Source: Podospora comata
Lineage: Eukaryota; Ascomycota; Sordariomycetes; Sordariales; Podosporaceae
DNA: 64,000 nt
Direction: 5' to 3'
Assembly: GCA_017354895.1 (NCBI GenBank)
Contig: CP071497.1
Span: 2,232,001 to 2,296,000 of the forward strand
Below, in pieces: positions 34,470 to 44,849 of the stretch (the stretch's first letter is position 1; the number at the start of each line of letters is the position of its first letter). The translations under genes and the position numbers were made by a program. Below the pieces are notes generated by a model. The model worked only from the letters and a program-made list of their open reading frames with translations, searched no databases and was not told where the DNA came from.

Positions 34470-35531
34470 CTTGTGAGAGTGTGGTATAGGTTGAGGCCGA
34501 TGAAGGTATGAGTTGCCAGCTATTGAGGAGGTTGTTGCTTGAGAAGGTTGAGAAAGGAAATTATGCCAGACAAGTCAAATATATATACCGGCACCACGAG
34601 AGTAAGAGCCCCACAGTATTTGATTTGAAGTTGATGCCCCAAAGAAAGAAGTGAGTTGTAAGGCTCTTATCGCAGATCGTCTGAACCTTTGCGAGGTGAA
34701 GAGATGAGCTGGGGGAACATGTTAGTCTAGGTTCTTATCTGCGTTCTTTGAAGAGATGACACGATATCAGACGAGGGGAGTGACGCACCTATCAAGCAAG
34801 CCAGGGGCAAATCAGGAGCAATGAGTCTTGTACCGTCGATTTTTTTGACTTGGTAAACAAAAGCTTGCTATGAGTCTGATACCAAAGGAAACTGCCCGAT
34901 TCGGAGCTCTCGTCTGGTTGGGCGTGAGATGTGAGCCGACGTCACAGCGGCAGTTGTTATCGATGCGGATGGGAGGTGGGTGTTAACGATCGACTTGGGA
35001 TGTCTTGTGAGCACTGTCTCAGAGCAAGAGATATAAGTGATAAAAAAAAGCTTTGAGAGCAGGTGAAGCCGCTGGGACTAGTAAAGACCGAAACACAAAC
35101 TTTTTAACAACGGCACCTGTTGGAGTCTCGTGTGATCCAACCCTACAAGCTTGTGGATGGGCTTCCCAATGTCGTAAGCTACCAGCTGCCTCGGGCGTGT
35201 CACGGGCCAGGGGCACCTTGGTGGGCAATATGCTTATATCCGATATGGAAGAGAGCAGAGGGTCTGTGCGCCAACCAAGAACAACGCGCTAGCTGCAAGG
35301 CCGGCCACAGCGACATCTCTGGGCTGGTGTCTCTCAGCTGTGGAGAAAGTCGCGACGGGACTTGACTCGGTTCAACACTGGCACACAGGCACATTTGGGC
35401 ACAGAGCTCCCTCTCACTGGTCACTGGTCACTGGCACGGTCACTGGCACTTGTGGCTCCAGCCGGTTGAGGTACCCCCATCGAAACAGTGTCTTGGAAAC
35501 CCTGCTGCTCCAAGTTCGTGTACCGAGTACG
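34470..35531. other. Divergent promoter region, OTU1-like and Rsc1-like genes
   Basis: 1.06 kb shared by two divergent genes; no coding signal. A tandem ggtcactggtcactggcacggtcactggcact block (35417-35450) lies about 85 nt upstream of the Rsc1-like start. Confidence 0.6.
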
Positions 35532-38500
35532 ATGCCCACTTTGCGCGAACGTCCCAGCAGAGGCGATATCTCGCCCGCCAAGAAGAGCTCCGGAAACAGC
35601 TCCCAATTCTCACCCAGCACAAGCAAATCCGCCAGATCCTCCCTCCGAGAGAGTGTTCCCAGGGACGCCATCGAAGTCCGAGAAACGATAGAAGCCAAGG
35701 GCGACCAGGAAGAAGACGTCGACATGGCCGACGCCGACGCGCCGACGCGCCCAAGCATCAAGGGAGGCCCCGATGCCGACACCAAAATGGTTGATGCCGG
35801 AGCTGCCAGCATTGACGCGAAACCAGATGTCGATGCAGATGGCGACGTAGATGCCGACGGCGAGCCAGACGAACAGGCGCAAGAAGACCAGGAAGAATCA
35901 GACGAAGAGAAGGATATGCTCCAGCTCATCAGAGAAACATCCGAATACTTGTGTGGTTACACAATCAAGGTTGATGGAGAGTAAGTCTTATATCACTTGT
36001 CATGCGATGCGCCGCGATGCTGATTGGATCGCAACCAAAAAACAGAGACCACGAGATTGCCTCGGGGTTTCAGCGCCTCGTCAACAAGCGCAGCCTCCCA
36101 GACTATTTTGAAGTCATCAAAGAGCCAATGGCTTTTAGTACCATAAGAGTGAGTTGCCGTGGCTTACCCTGCTCCATCCTCCCAACGAGAAAAACGAGGG
36201 GCGGCTTGCTGACCTAACCGCATGGCTGCAGGGCAAGCTTAACAAAAGAACCTATACCTCGTTCAAAGAGTTCGTGCATGACGTGACGCGCATATGCCAC
36301 AATGCGCAGGTGTACAACAGGCCCTCTGCTCCCATCTTTTCCGATGCTGGCCGTCTGCTGGAAGTGTTCAAGGAGAAGCTTGCAGAGCTGGTCAAGGACG
36401 GTGATATTACTGCAGAGGAAGCTGTGCTGCCGGACCTTGGACCACTGCCAGAGTTTGAAGATTCCCCTCCCCCTGAAGACGACGAAGAGGAAGAGCAGGA
36501 TGATGAGGAAGAGGAAGAAGATGAGGAAGAAGAGGATGACGATTCGGACGACGAAGGCAGGCGGCGTCGCTCAAGAAGAGGTGGGCGTCGGGCGAGGAGA
36601 GGCGCAGACAACGACGATGATCCTCACAAAAAGCGTGGCAGACCGCCCAAGGTCTTGACACCTCTGGAGGCGCGAACCCAGTCGCTTTTGAAGGGACTGC
36701 GGAGGTTCAAGAGCGACGATGGCCAGCTGCGAATTTTGTCGTTCGAGAGGCTTCCTGATAAGGCTGACATGCCCGACTATTATGCCTCGATTCGAAACCC
36801 CATTGCGCTCGACACCATCAAGAAGAAGCACAAGCGCAAAAAGTACACCACCATCGACCAGGTCCTGCAGGATCTAGAGTTGATGTTTGGCAACGCTATG
36901 CAGTTCAACGAGGAGGGGAGCCAGGTTCATGAAGACGCTGCCGAGTTGTTGAAGCAGGCGCGTCTTCTTACTGAAGAGGAGAAGGCCAAGCCTGACGATG
37001 AGTTTCGTGATGAGGATGGAAAGCTACCACTATCACATATCGAGCACAAAGGAGAGGTCTGGAGAGTTGGTAAGTTGCCCCCCTTGCCACCGCTGGGTGA
37101 AGGACGACGCATAGATGCATACTGACTCCAATTCGGTTGAAGGCGACTGGGTCCATATTCGTAATGCGAATGACTTGCAAAAACCAATCGTTGCCCAGCT
37201 CTACCGGCTCTGGTCTGACGCTTCTGGTCAAAAGTGGGTGAATGCGTGCTGGTACTACCGGCCGGAGCAGACAGTTCATCGCTTTGACAAGCATTTTTAT
37301 GAGAACGAGGTAGTCAAGACGGGGCAGTACCGTGACCACCCCATTGAAGATGTCGAGGATCGCTGCTTCGTCATGTTCATCACGCGGTACCCCAGAGGTC
37401 GGCCGCGTGGGTTGCCTCGGGACAAGGCTGTGTATCTGTGTGAGGCGCGCTACAACGAGGAAAAGTTCAAGTTTAACAAGATCAAGACTTGGACCAGCTG
37501 TCTGCCAGACGAGGTGCGCGATCGGGACTATGAAATGGACCTGTTTGAACAGCCACGGGTGCTGAGAAAGGTTCCCAGCCCCATCAAGCACCTCTTGCAA
37601 GCTGATGCTAAAGAGACCGACGACCTTCCCAAGCCCACCTGGAGGAGCATGAACGCGCCTCCCCTAATTGGAGCCGTCCACCGCCGGCCGCGCGAGCCAA
37701 ATGTAAGTCTAGCTCCCTGTTTCTTTCTTTCCCTGAGTGTTTGTCAGGCAGGTGTCTGTTCGCTGCAGCCGGCTTTTACGGTTTGCTGAATTTTTCAACC
37801 CCACACTCGTCTCTTACCTCAGGTCGCTCTGGACAACTTGCCTCACTTTCTTCATTTTGCCCTTTGTTGCCTAAGGCATAGCAAACACACACACACCACA
37901 TCGGGCGCCTATCTCATCTCGTCTTCTCATAACCTCATCCACTCTTCCCTTCATTACCTACTCCATCCTGCCACAACTACAACCACAACCACAATCACAA
38001 TCACAACCACGACCAACCCGCTTGTTCCTGTCCGACCATAAGCTGACATTTAGCCCAAAGGAGTCGCCTCCCCCCGCTCCGAATCCCTTGCTGCACACAG
38101 CGGTCGCACCTGTGCCGCTGGCCATCGGACCTCCTCGTGTCGCCATGAAGGTCGAACATGGTGTCGCGGGAGCACCGCCCTATCAGCACCATGCTGCCGT
38201 CGCGCCTGCGCCCATCCACTCGCCGGCTTCTCACTATCGCATGCAGCACTTTGTGCCACAACAGCCACCGCCCTCGGTCCCCAGTCCTCACCCGGCACCG
38301 CTCCATCTCCAACCCCCGCCCCAGCAGCCGATGCCAATGCACGTGCCGCCCCATCCTGGTATGGGACAGCAAATGCAGCCAAGCCCACACTACCCACCCC
38401 ATGGGTACCCACAACAGTACGGCCCGCAGCAGCCACCGGCTCCGCCGCCGCAACCACTTCACTATCAGCAACACCCTCCACCACCCATTGCGCCAGCTTT

Positions 38501-39248
38501 CGAGCAACATCAACATCACCCCCAGCACCACCGCCAAGTTCATCCCGCTCCCCCCGTCATGACACCCTCTCGCCCACCCATGGCTCCCGCCCCCAGCATC
38601 GCACCTCTCGCGCACCCCAACGGCCCACCAGCCAATGTGTACAATCCGCCTAGGGCTCCCGAGGCGTATACTCTCGCTGAGCACGCCGACGCAGCCATCC
38701 CCAAGGAAGTCCGTGAGCAGTTTCAACGCGACGAGAATGGGCGTGTCCTCTTTTTCACGGCCCCTCCGCTCAAGCGCGCCAACAATGGCGTCTCACAAGA
38801 ATATGCCCACCTGGGTCACAGCGTGGAGCACCTGGCCAACATCAAACAGATCCGTGCAGAGCGCGCGCGTAAACGCAAGGAGAGGGACGAGGCTCTTGCC
38901 CGTGAGCAAGAGGCCAACAAGAAGCGATCACCAAGCGAAGAGGCGTCCGCGCAGAAATCGATTGAGCAGGAGCAGCAAGCCCGAGCACAACTGATGGAGA
39001 AGGTCATTCTTGATTGGTGTGCGGAGCTCAACAAGGGCACCGAAGCTCTCGAGAAGGATCTTGGTGAAGGGTGGAAGGAGATGATGCAGCAGAGCCGGGA
39101 GGAGAACAAGGGCTTGACGGAAGAAGAGATCAAACAAAAGAATCTGCGGTGGTTTTACGAGGACCTCGAGAAGACAGGCAAGATCACGTCAGAGAAGCGA
39201 AAGGAGATGGAGAAGATGTTTCTGAACAAGAAGCATTTGGAGGCTTGA
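35532..39248 (+). CDS. Rsc1/Rsc2-like bromodomain-BAH subunit of the RSC chromatin remodeller
   Basis: Five exons: 35532-35980, 36046-36148, 36232-37069, 37143-37702 and 38061-39248 (3138 nt, 1045 aa). Introns are 65, 83, 73 and about 358 nt. The order matches yeast Rsc1/Rsc2: bromodomain 1 (about 130-245, with DYFEVIKEPMAFSTIR and ICHNAQVYNRP), a Glu/Asp-rich stretch (about 264-300), an AT-hook HKKRGRPPKVL (about 318), bromodomain 2 (about 331-435, with MPDYYASIRNPIALDTIK and FGNAMQFNEEGS), then a BAH domain (about 464-585, GDWVHIRN...WVNACWYYRPEQT). The C-terminal third is Pro/Gln/His-rich, then a charged coiled-coil-like part (IRAERARKRKERDEA). RSC slides and ejects nucleosomes; the bromodomains read acetyl-lysine. 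The last splice is least certain: I chose acceptor AAG at 38060 because it keeps phase. Confidence 0.93.
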
Positions 39249-39946
39249 TTGGCTGGTTTTTATTTCATTGTCTGGGTACTTGTGAGCTTTGGAGTTGGTG
39301 TTGGAAGGGAAATTTGATACTGGCAGGCAAGGCAGGGCGGGAAAAAAAAAGCGAGAACAGGAATACCCTTTGCGCGGATTCCGGATATCAATGCGTAGCG
39401 TATACTGAGGGACTACTACTAAATGGGTTATTGTTTGGTTTTGTATGATGTACTGAAGGATTAGAAATGCAGGATCTTGATCAATTGCGGTGGTGAGAAA
39501 CAGCGGGCGGTGAAGCAGTGCGTGACACGTTGGCATGTTCAGAGCTTGTGGTTGGTTATCGAGAGCGCCTTGGCTGACTGCGCGTTCCGCCGAGAGGATC
39601 TACAAGATGAGATGGGGCTCTCCAACATCTCTAGAACACTGATCTCCCTGATCTTCTAGATAATTGCGGGAACTGTCTGCACAGCCTGCTGGAGATAAGA
39701 TGCGTAAGCTTCTCTCCCTGAGCCTCGTCTGAAGTGAGGGCGCTGAGACATGGTATGTAATGATGACGTTTGGAGAGGGGTCCGCTGTTAATCGCTCTGG
39801 TGATGAGAAGATAACAATCTGACAATGCTGGAAGTATAAATATAAAATCATTGTTCTTTCTATGTTCTAGATATGCGGCCTTGGATTATCTTCTCAAGTT
39901 CAACCTATCATTGTAACAAGTTAAGAATTTCCCTCTACAGTACCGC
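39249..39946. other. Intergenic, 3' of Rsc1-like gene
   Basis: 698 nt with no supported gene. A poly-A run (9 nt) lies near 39342-39350. Confidence 0.6.
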
Positions 39947-40363
39947 ATGAAGCGTAATCCACCCAGCACCACAACCATCACCAACAGCTCGGAGACGAAC
40001 ACAAGCACGACGAACATGCAGCCAGAGTTTGTACGACAGAGACAAGACAGCGGCAGCAGCAGATTTTCGGGGCTGTTTGGCAGGGGTAATAACAATAATA
40101 ATAAGGGAGGTGGGAATGGGAATGAGTACGAGCGGCGGCAGACTCGGGCAGGGTCGGTTATTACGGATGTGAGCGTGGGTGGTGATGATTCTTCTTCGAG
40201 GAGGTCATCTGCTACGTCTGAGAGCTCGGAGATGTTTGTTTCGCGACAGGTGGAAAGGCAGGCTCGGCCGTTGGAGGGGAGGAAGGAGGATAAGAGGGTG
40301 GGAAGTTGGAGGGGGGAGGGGGCGTTCATCGGGGGTGCGTTGGAGATTGCGTTTGATATTTAG
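39947..40363 (+). CDS. Possible small Ser/Asn/Gly-rich protein
   Basis: Open frame of 138 aa from ATG 39947 to TAG 40361-40363. It is low complexity: Thr/Ser-rich start, RFSGLFGRGNNNNNKGGG (about 38-56), Ser/Arg-rich centre (DDSSSRRSSATSESSEM), and a more ordered end (GSWRGEGAFIGGALEIAFDI). The sequence ctctacag just before the ATG looks like a splice acceptor, so this might be a last exon, but I found no upstream exon. It could also be a chance frame. No family recognised. Confidence 0.35.
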   Translation: MKRNPPSTTTITNSSETNTSTTNMQPEFVRQRQDSGSSRFSGLFGRGNNNNNKGGGNGNEYERRQTRAGSVITDVSVGGDDSSSRRSSATSESSEMFVSRQVERQARPLEGRKEDKRVGSWRGEGAFIGGALEIAFDI

Positions 40364-40794
40364 GTTGTTTGTTTTGGGGGGAGGGGGTTGCTTGTTTGGA
40401 TGTGATGTGATACAATGGGAGGAAGGCTTTGCTTTTGACTGGCGTTGATGTAGACAAGACTGGCAAATTCTGAGCTTCTTATTTTTGGCCAAAACCATGG
40501 TATCAGTGATATGCAAAGGGAGAATCTTGAAGGGGAAAAAAAGAGAGAGCATTTTAGGAGCTTCTAGGATATGTTAAAGTCAATTCATGTTTGCTTGCTA
40601 AATAAAGTCTTCTTGTCTCCTGATGAGCTAGAGAAAATGGTTAGTAGGCTATCCAGAACGTCGTATCGACTTGGATGCTATTTTGACTGGGTGTAGAATT
40701 CTTCCATTAATGTTTTGGAAAAGGAGATAGACGGGAAACAGGTCGGCATTCTTTTTTTAGCAAAAAGTCAAAATATTAAGTAATGGCAACAGCC
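40364..40794. other. Intergenic, upstream of tRNA 3' end
   Basis: 430 nt with no coding signal; G-rich at 40370-40395. Confidence 0.55.
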
Positions 40795-40798
40795 AAAA
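40795..40798 (-). terminator. RNA polymerase III T-run terminator
   Basis: Four A on the + strand (TTTT on the tRNA strand) two bases past the tRNA-Gly 3' end. Confidence 0.7.
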
Positions 40799-40800
40799 GA

Positions 40801-40871
40801 TGCATCAGCCGTGAATCGAACACGGGGCCCATCGATGGCAACGATGGATTTTACCACTAAACCACTGATGC
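40801..40871 (-). tRNA. tRNA-Gly (anticodon GCC)
   Basis: 71-nt cloverleaf on the minus strand. The acceptor stem GCATCAG pairs with CTGATGC, with A as discriminator. The D region TGGTTTAGTGGTA is the usual A box. The anticodon arm is CCATCG-TTGCCAT-CGATGG with GCC in the loop. The T arm is CCGTG-TTCGATT-CACGG (B box). Apart from stem co-changes it has the same form as yeast tRNA-Gly(GCC). No intron. It reads GGC and GGU codons. Confidence 0.97.
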
Positions 40872-42485
40872 TGGGAAATATCCTTGAAGGGATTGTAAAG
40901 GTGTCAGACAGAGAATCTGCTTTTGTCACGGAACTCCGTGCTTCCGTCAATGCAGAAAAAGCGTAGCTGTGGGTGAAGTTTTTCAGCTCCACAGCGAAGT
41001 GGAGTGGTGATACTTTCTTGGTGGGTTGCCCTGGCTAGACCTGCAGCAACAGCGACCCAGTGGCCGTTGGGCCGGGTCTAAGTGGAATGGAGGCACCTTG
41101 ATGGCTGCTTGGACATGCTATTGTTTCCTTGCAGATTGCGAAAGTCGCTGTTATCAGCTGGCATCAAACATCGAGAATGGGGGGACGCAAAGTCGGTCCT
41201 CGGCAAGCTCTAGTGTACCCCAGAAAACATGATTTTGTGCGACTGGTTGGAATTTCGGAATTGCCGGAAGATTTGTGTATTTTTGACGGGTATCATGCTG
41301 ATGACGTCGAGTCTTGTGAGATTTCGTGGGGCCACGACAACGTGGTTCGCAGCGTGGCCGTTGGGTTGGGGCAGGGCGTACACGGGCAGGTGCCAACGCA
41401 TCACCGCTGCTCGACCCCCCAGCCTCGGGATTTTGAGTAGCTTCAATTCGACGAGATTGGCTCCCAGGCAACGGTCTTGATAGCACAATTTTGTTGGTGA
41501 GAATCTGCCAGGAAAATCAGGCAGGGCAGTGTGCAAGACGATAAGGATGCACGCGTGCCTTCCTCAAGAGCAGCTTCCAGCTTTGAGTCACTGCCGACGT
41601 CAGTGGCAAGAAGCTGGCGGCGGCTGGGGAGCAACTGTTTGGCGGGTACTCTGTCGTTTCAGGATGCAAATTGAAGTGGTTGGGAGAGCAATAGAAGTGA
41701 ATAAAGACGGCAGGCACGGTTTTATCCTATATACCCTTTTCTCATCTAGATTTATATCTTTAGGAAATAACGGAGGGCAGTTCCATGTGCCAGGGTGGTG
41801 CGGCTCTGCAGTCCTGAGCTTCTGATTGGCCAATAGCGGGTTGACAACACTTGGGCATTGGCGGGGAAGGGCTCCACTTTCAACCCGAGTCATCGCCTCC
41901 CGTCCGTCTTCAACCCAAATAACATAACACCATCCATTGCCTCTGGCATCGCTGCCACCCACCTCTCAGGGGCATCACAACAATAAGGTCCCGCGCCTGC
42001 GTAATTTGATATTCTTCTGCCACTTTCCACCGCACACAATGGTGCCCTCTTTTTCTTGCTATTGACCGGCCCCCACGACAATTTCTGCCTTCCTCTCTCG
42101 CCGACCTCTTGCGCCTAAACCCAATCTCCCCAACTATTTCTTGCCAAACCCAACTCCCTCCCACTTCCTCTTCCTCCTCACCCCAACGCAAGCAGACCGC
42201 ACACAATACCGCCTCTTGCTTCCTGGCAGTGCCATACTTATCCCTCCTGCCCTCTCCTCTCCTCCCCTCACACACTCTTCCCGTCCTTCAATCAATCACG
42301 CTCAATACTGCTTACCATCACTTTGTTTTCTTCGCCTAACAAAGTATGTCCTCGCCTTTCCCGGCCCACGTTTCGAGATACTAATCGTTATAGGAAGTCG
42401 AAGCCCACGCCGTTTCGACCGATCGACAACAATCAATCCCATTCGCGTTGTCATCTCACAAACCACAAGGTCAGAGTCCAACGAG
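40872..42485. other. Promoter and leader of NYN-domain gene; tRNA 5' flank
   Basis: 1.6 kb. From about 42080 the sequence is C/T-rich, a typical fungal 5' leader, and includes a spliceable intron at 42344-42393. No ORF of coding character in 40872-42000. Confidence 0.6.
42344..42393 (+). other. Intron in the 5' leader of the NYN-domain gene
   Basis: 50 nt: donor GTATGT at 42344, near-perfect branch site TACTAAT about 12 nt from the end, acceptor TATAG at 42393. It lies 92 nt before the start at 42486. Its length is not a multiple of three, so an N-terminal extension through this region would change frame; it is best read as a 5'-UTR intron. Confidence 0.7.
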
Positions 42486-44849
42486 ATGGCTTCATCCGCC
42501 GACATGGCGTCGACCTCCTACTTTGGTCAGCCCGTAGCCAAGCACCGGCTTGCCACCGACTTCGACCTGCTTGTCAAGTGGTCCCGGGTCCTTGGAGCAC
42601 GCCCGGAGAACCCCTCCTGCATCCTATCGCAGCTCTCCAAGGAAGACCAAGCTGCCCTGTTCTCTCCATCATTCGAGCAGTTCCGCATCGTCGATGACGC
42701 GTCAGAGGGTCCCAAGATTGAGATCGTCCAGAACAAGCTGTACGAGCGACTTGGAGTCGCGCCTATGGATCCCGACCTGGCCGCCATGATGGTCTCTGAC
42801 AACTACAAGCGTTCCGAGAAGTCTTTGTACGATGTCGCCTGCCACCTACGTGACGCCGAGGAGGAGTCTGGCGTTCTCTACGACTTTTGCCTCCAGAAAG
42901 CCAAAAACGCGGGCTGGACTGACTACGAAGCTCACCAGTACGCCAAGATGTACCGGTCCAGGCATTTCGTTCACATTGTGCGCCGCCGGCAACAGGAGAT
43001 CAGAGACGAGAAGCGCAAGCTCACCATTCCCGGCTATACCCCGATTGAGCGGGATTTGATCCCTGTGATTGAAGACCCTCTTGAAGCTGCCTCAACCGCT
43101 GGGCTGCGGTCGTACTTTGCTGGCCTTCCCGAGGCCACCTCGACCCTGGCATCTGTCCGTCTTGCAGAGAATGGCCCTCCCGCCTCAGCGTATGCCGGCC
43201 CGACTCACGACCTTCAACAAACACCAGTTTCTGCGCCTACAAGCAATGTGGGATACATGCAGGCCGCCCGTCACGAGTGCCATCCATCATTTTCTCCTCA
43301 CGTCACCACATCAGTTGTCGATCAGTTGCGACTTGAAGACATTCAGCTGTACCAGACGCCGTCGCCCGTTGGCGAGCACTCTCAGGCGAATGCCACCCTT
43401 TTCACCCCATCACCCGCCCCCATGACCACGAAGGCCTCCTACTCTGGTTATGTCTCGGGCGCCAGCGACACCTCCATGGAGGCTCAAGCATCTGACAGCT
43501 CAGGCCAGTTCTCCGACGCATCTTCTGCTGTTACAGAGATGCCTGTGTATGCTGCAGATGACGACGATTATGATGACGCCGACGGCGGCGCCTTGTTGCC
43601 CAGAGACCTTGCTGAGTCGCTTGGAATCCCCTCTCAGATCCCTTACTCCTCACATGTCACTCAACAACCTGTCTTTCAGACAATGCCCACAGTTCCGCAG
43701 GGAGGCCTCTTGGGTGCCGGTCTGAGCGGATACTGGCTTCCCGTGTACGCCGCTTCCGATGTCGCTGAGGACGGAAACCAAAACTCCTCTGCGTTTCAGT
43801 TCCCCCCTCTGAATGCTCCTGTTGCCAATACCGAGTGCAACAGCCCCGACCTTGTGCTCACCACCACTACTCAGTTTGGTGATACCCAGTTGACGACTTT
43901 TCAGACTCCTGCCAAGGGCCCGCGGAATTCCTTGTCTGAGAATGTCAAGGTGACCCAGTACCCTGAGTCTGGACAGCAGCTGTGGAACGGAATGACATGT
44001 TACGATGTCCCCTCATCTGCCCTGGGCTTTTTGAAAAAGCATCAGATCTTTCCGACGTACTGGACCACCAAGCTGGGCAAGGAGCGCTTTCTGCGCCACA
44101 AGTTCAGCGATTTGAAGCACGCAGATGCCAAGGTCATGCGTGACAAAACCTTGGGCAAGGTTGCTCGCAATCCTGTCTACATTGTCGTCGACTTGTCCAA
44201 CATCATTATTGGCTTCTACGACAAGATGAAGGAGAAGCGTGGCATTCCCCTTGGCAGGCGCGTTATTGCCCCTGCCTTCAGCTTCAATAACTTCGACACG
44301 CTGCTTGCCCGCGATCGGAGTGTCGGGAAGCGTATTCTTGCCGGATCACTTGGAAGCGCCACCAAGTCTTTGCCAAGCCATGTCAAGCAAGCTGGCGCCA
44401 TAGGCTATGATGTTAACCTTTTGCATCGTGTGTCCAAGCCAGTTTCGCCGCGTAAGATGCGAGCGGATCTTCAGTCGGACACTTCCAACGATGACGACGA
44501 CCTCTTTACCGGCCCCATGAAGCTGGGCGAGCAAGGTGTCGACGAGGTTCTCCATCTCAAGCTTCTTCAGCTTGATTTTGATCACAAGCCTGGCACCATT
44601 TGCCTGGGCACTGGCGATGCTGCGTCTGCCGAGTACTCTGACGGTTTTTTGAAGAACATTGAGCGTCTCCTTGAGCGCGGCTGGCGTGTCGAGTTGTACG
44701 GATGGGCTCATAACATTTCCTTTGCCTGGCGCGACGAGTTTGAGACCAAGTGGGCTGATTTCTTCAAGATCATTGAACTGGACGAGTTCTGTGAGGAGCT
44801 TTTTGACATGACCGTTGAGTCCATCCCGGACTTCAAACCGGCCTTTTAA
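42486..44849 (+). CDS. NYN/PIN-like domain protein (putative RNase)
   Basis: Single coding exon of 2364 nt, 787 aa, starting MASSADMASTSYFG. The frame stays open to 42141, but that part is CT-rich leader with an intron. Residues 20-210 form a charged, helical region (KWSRVLGARPENPSC, YRSRHFVHIVRRRQQEIRDE). The middle (210-500) is Ser/Pro/Thr-rich with an acidic DDDDYDDADGG patch. The C-terminus (about 560-765) is an NYN/PIN-type nuclease fold: YIVVDLSNIIIGFYDK with the first Asp (about 569), GVDEVLHLKLLQLDFDH with the second (about 686), LGTGDAASAEYSDGF with further Asp (about 709), and ERGWRVELYGWAHNISFAW. The acidic residues needed for metal binding are present. RNA cleavage is inferred from the family; target unknown. 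Confidence 0.85.
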   Translation: MASSADMASTSYFGQPVAKHRLATDFDLLVKWSRVLGARPENPSCILSQLSKEDQAALFSPSFEQFRIVDDASEGPKIEIVQNKLYERLGVAPMDPDLAAMMVSDNYKRSEKSLYDVACHLRDAEEESGVLYDFCLQKAKNAGWTDYEAHQYAKMYRSRHFVHIVRRRQQEIRDEKRKLTIPGYTPIERDLIPVIEDPLEAASTAGLRSYFAGLPEATSTLASVRLAENGPPASAYAGPTHDLQQTPVSAPTSNVGYMQAARHECHPSFSPHVTTSVVDQLRLEDIQLYQTPSPVGEHSQANATLFTPSPAPMTTKASYSGYVSGASDTSMEAQASDSSGQFSDASSAVTEMPVYAADDDDYDDADGGALLPRDLAESLGIPSQIPYSSHVTQQPVFQTMPTVPQGGLLGAGLSGYWLPVYAASDVAEDGNQNSSAFQFPPLNAPVANTECNSPDLVLTTTTQFGDTQLTTFQTPAKGPRNSLSENVKVTQYPESGQQLWNGMTCYDVPSSALGFLKKHQIFPTYWTTKLGKERFLRHKFSDLKHADAKVMRDKTLGKVARNPVYIVVDLSNIIIGFYDKMKEKRGIPLGRRVIAPAFSFNNFDTLLARDRSVGKRILAGSLGSATKSLPSHVKQAGAIGYDVNLLHRVSKPVSPRKMRADLQSDTSNDDDDLFTGPMKLGEQGVDEVLHLKLLQLDFDHKPGTICLGTGDAASAEYSDGFLKNIERLLERGWRVELYGWAHNISFAWRDEFETKWADFFKIIELDEFCEELFDMTVESIPDFKPAF

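Noticed and set aside
42141-42485. 115-codon N-terminal extension of the NYN-domain gene
   Set aside because: CT-rich leader composition and it contains a good non-3n intron; the ATG at 42486 is better.
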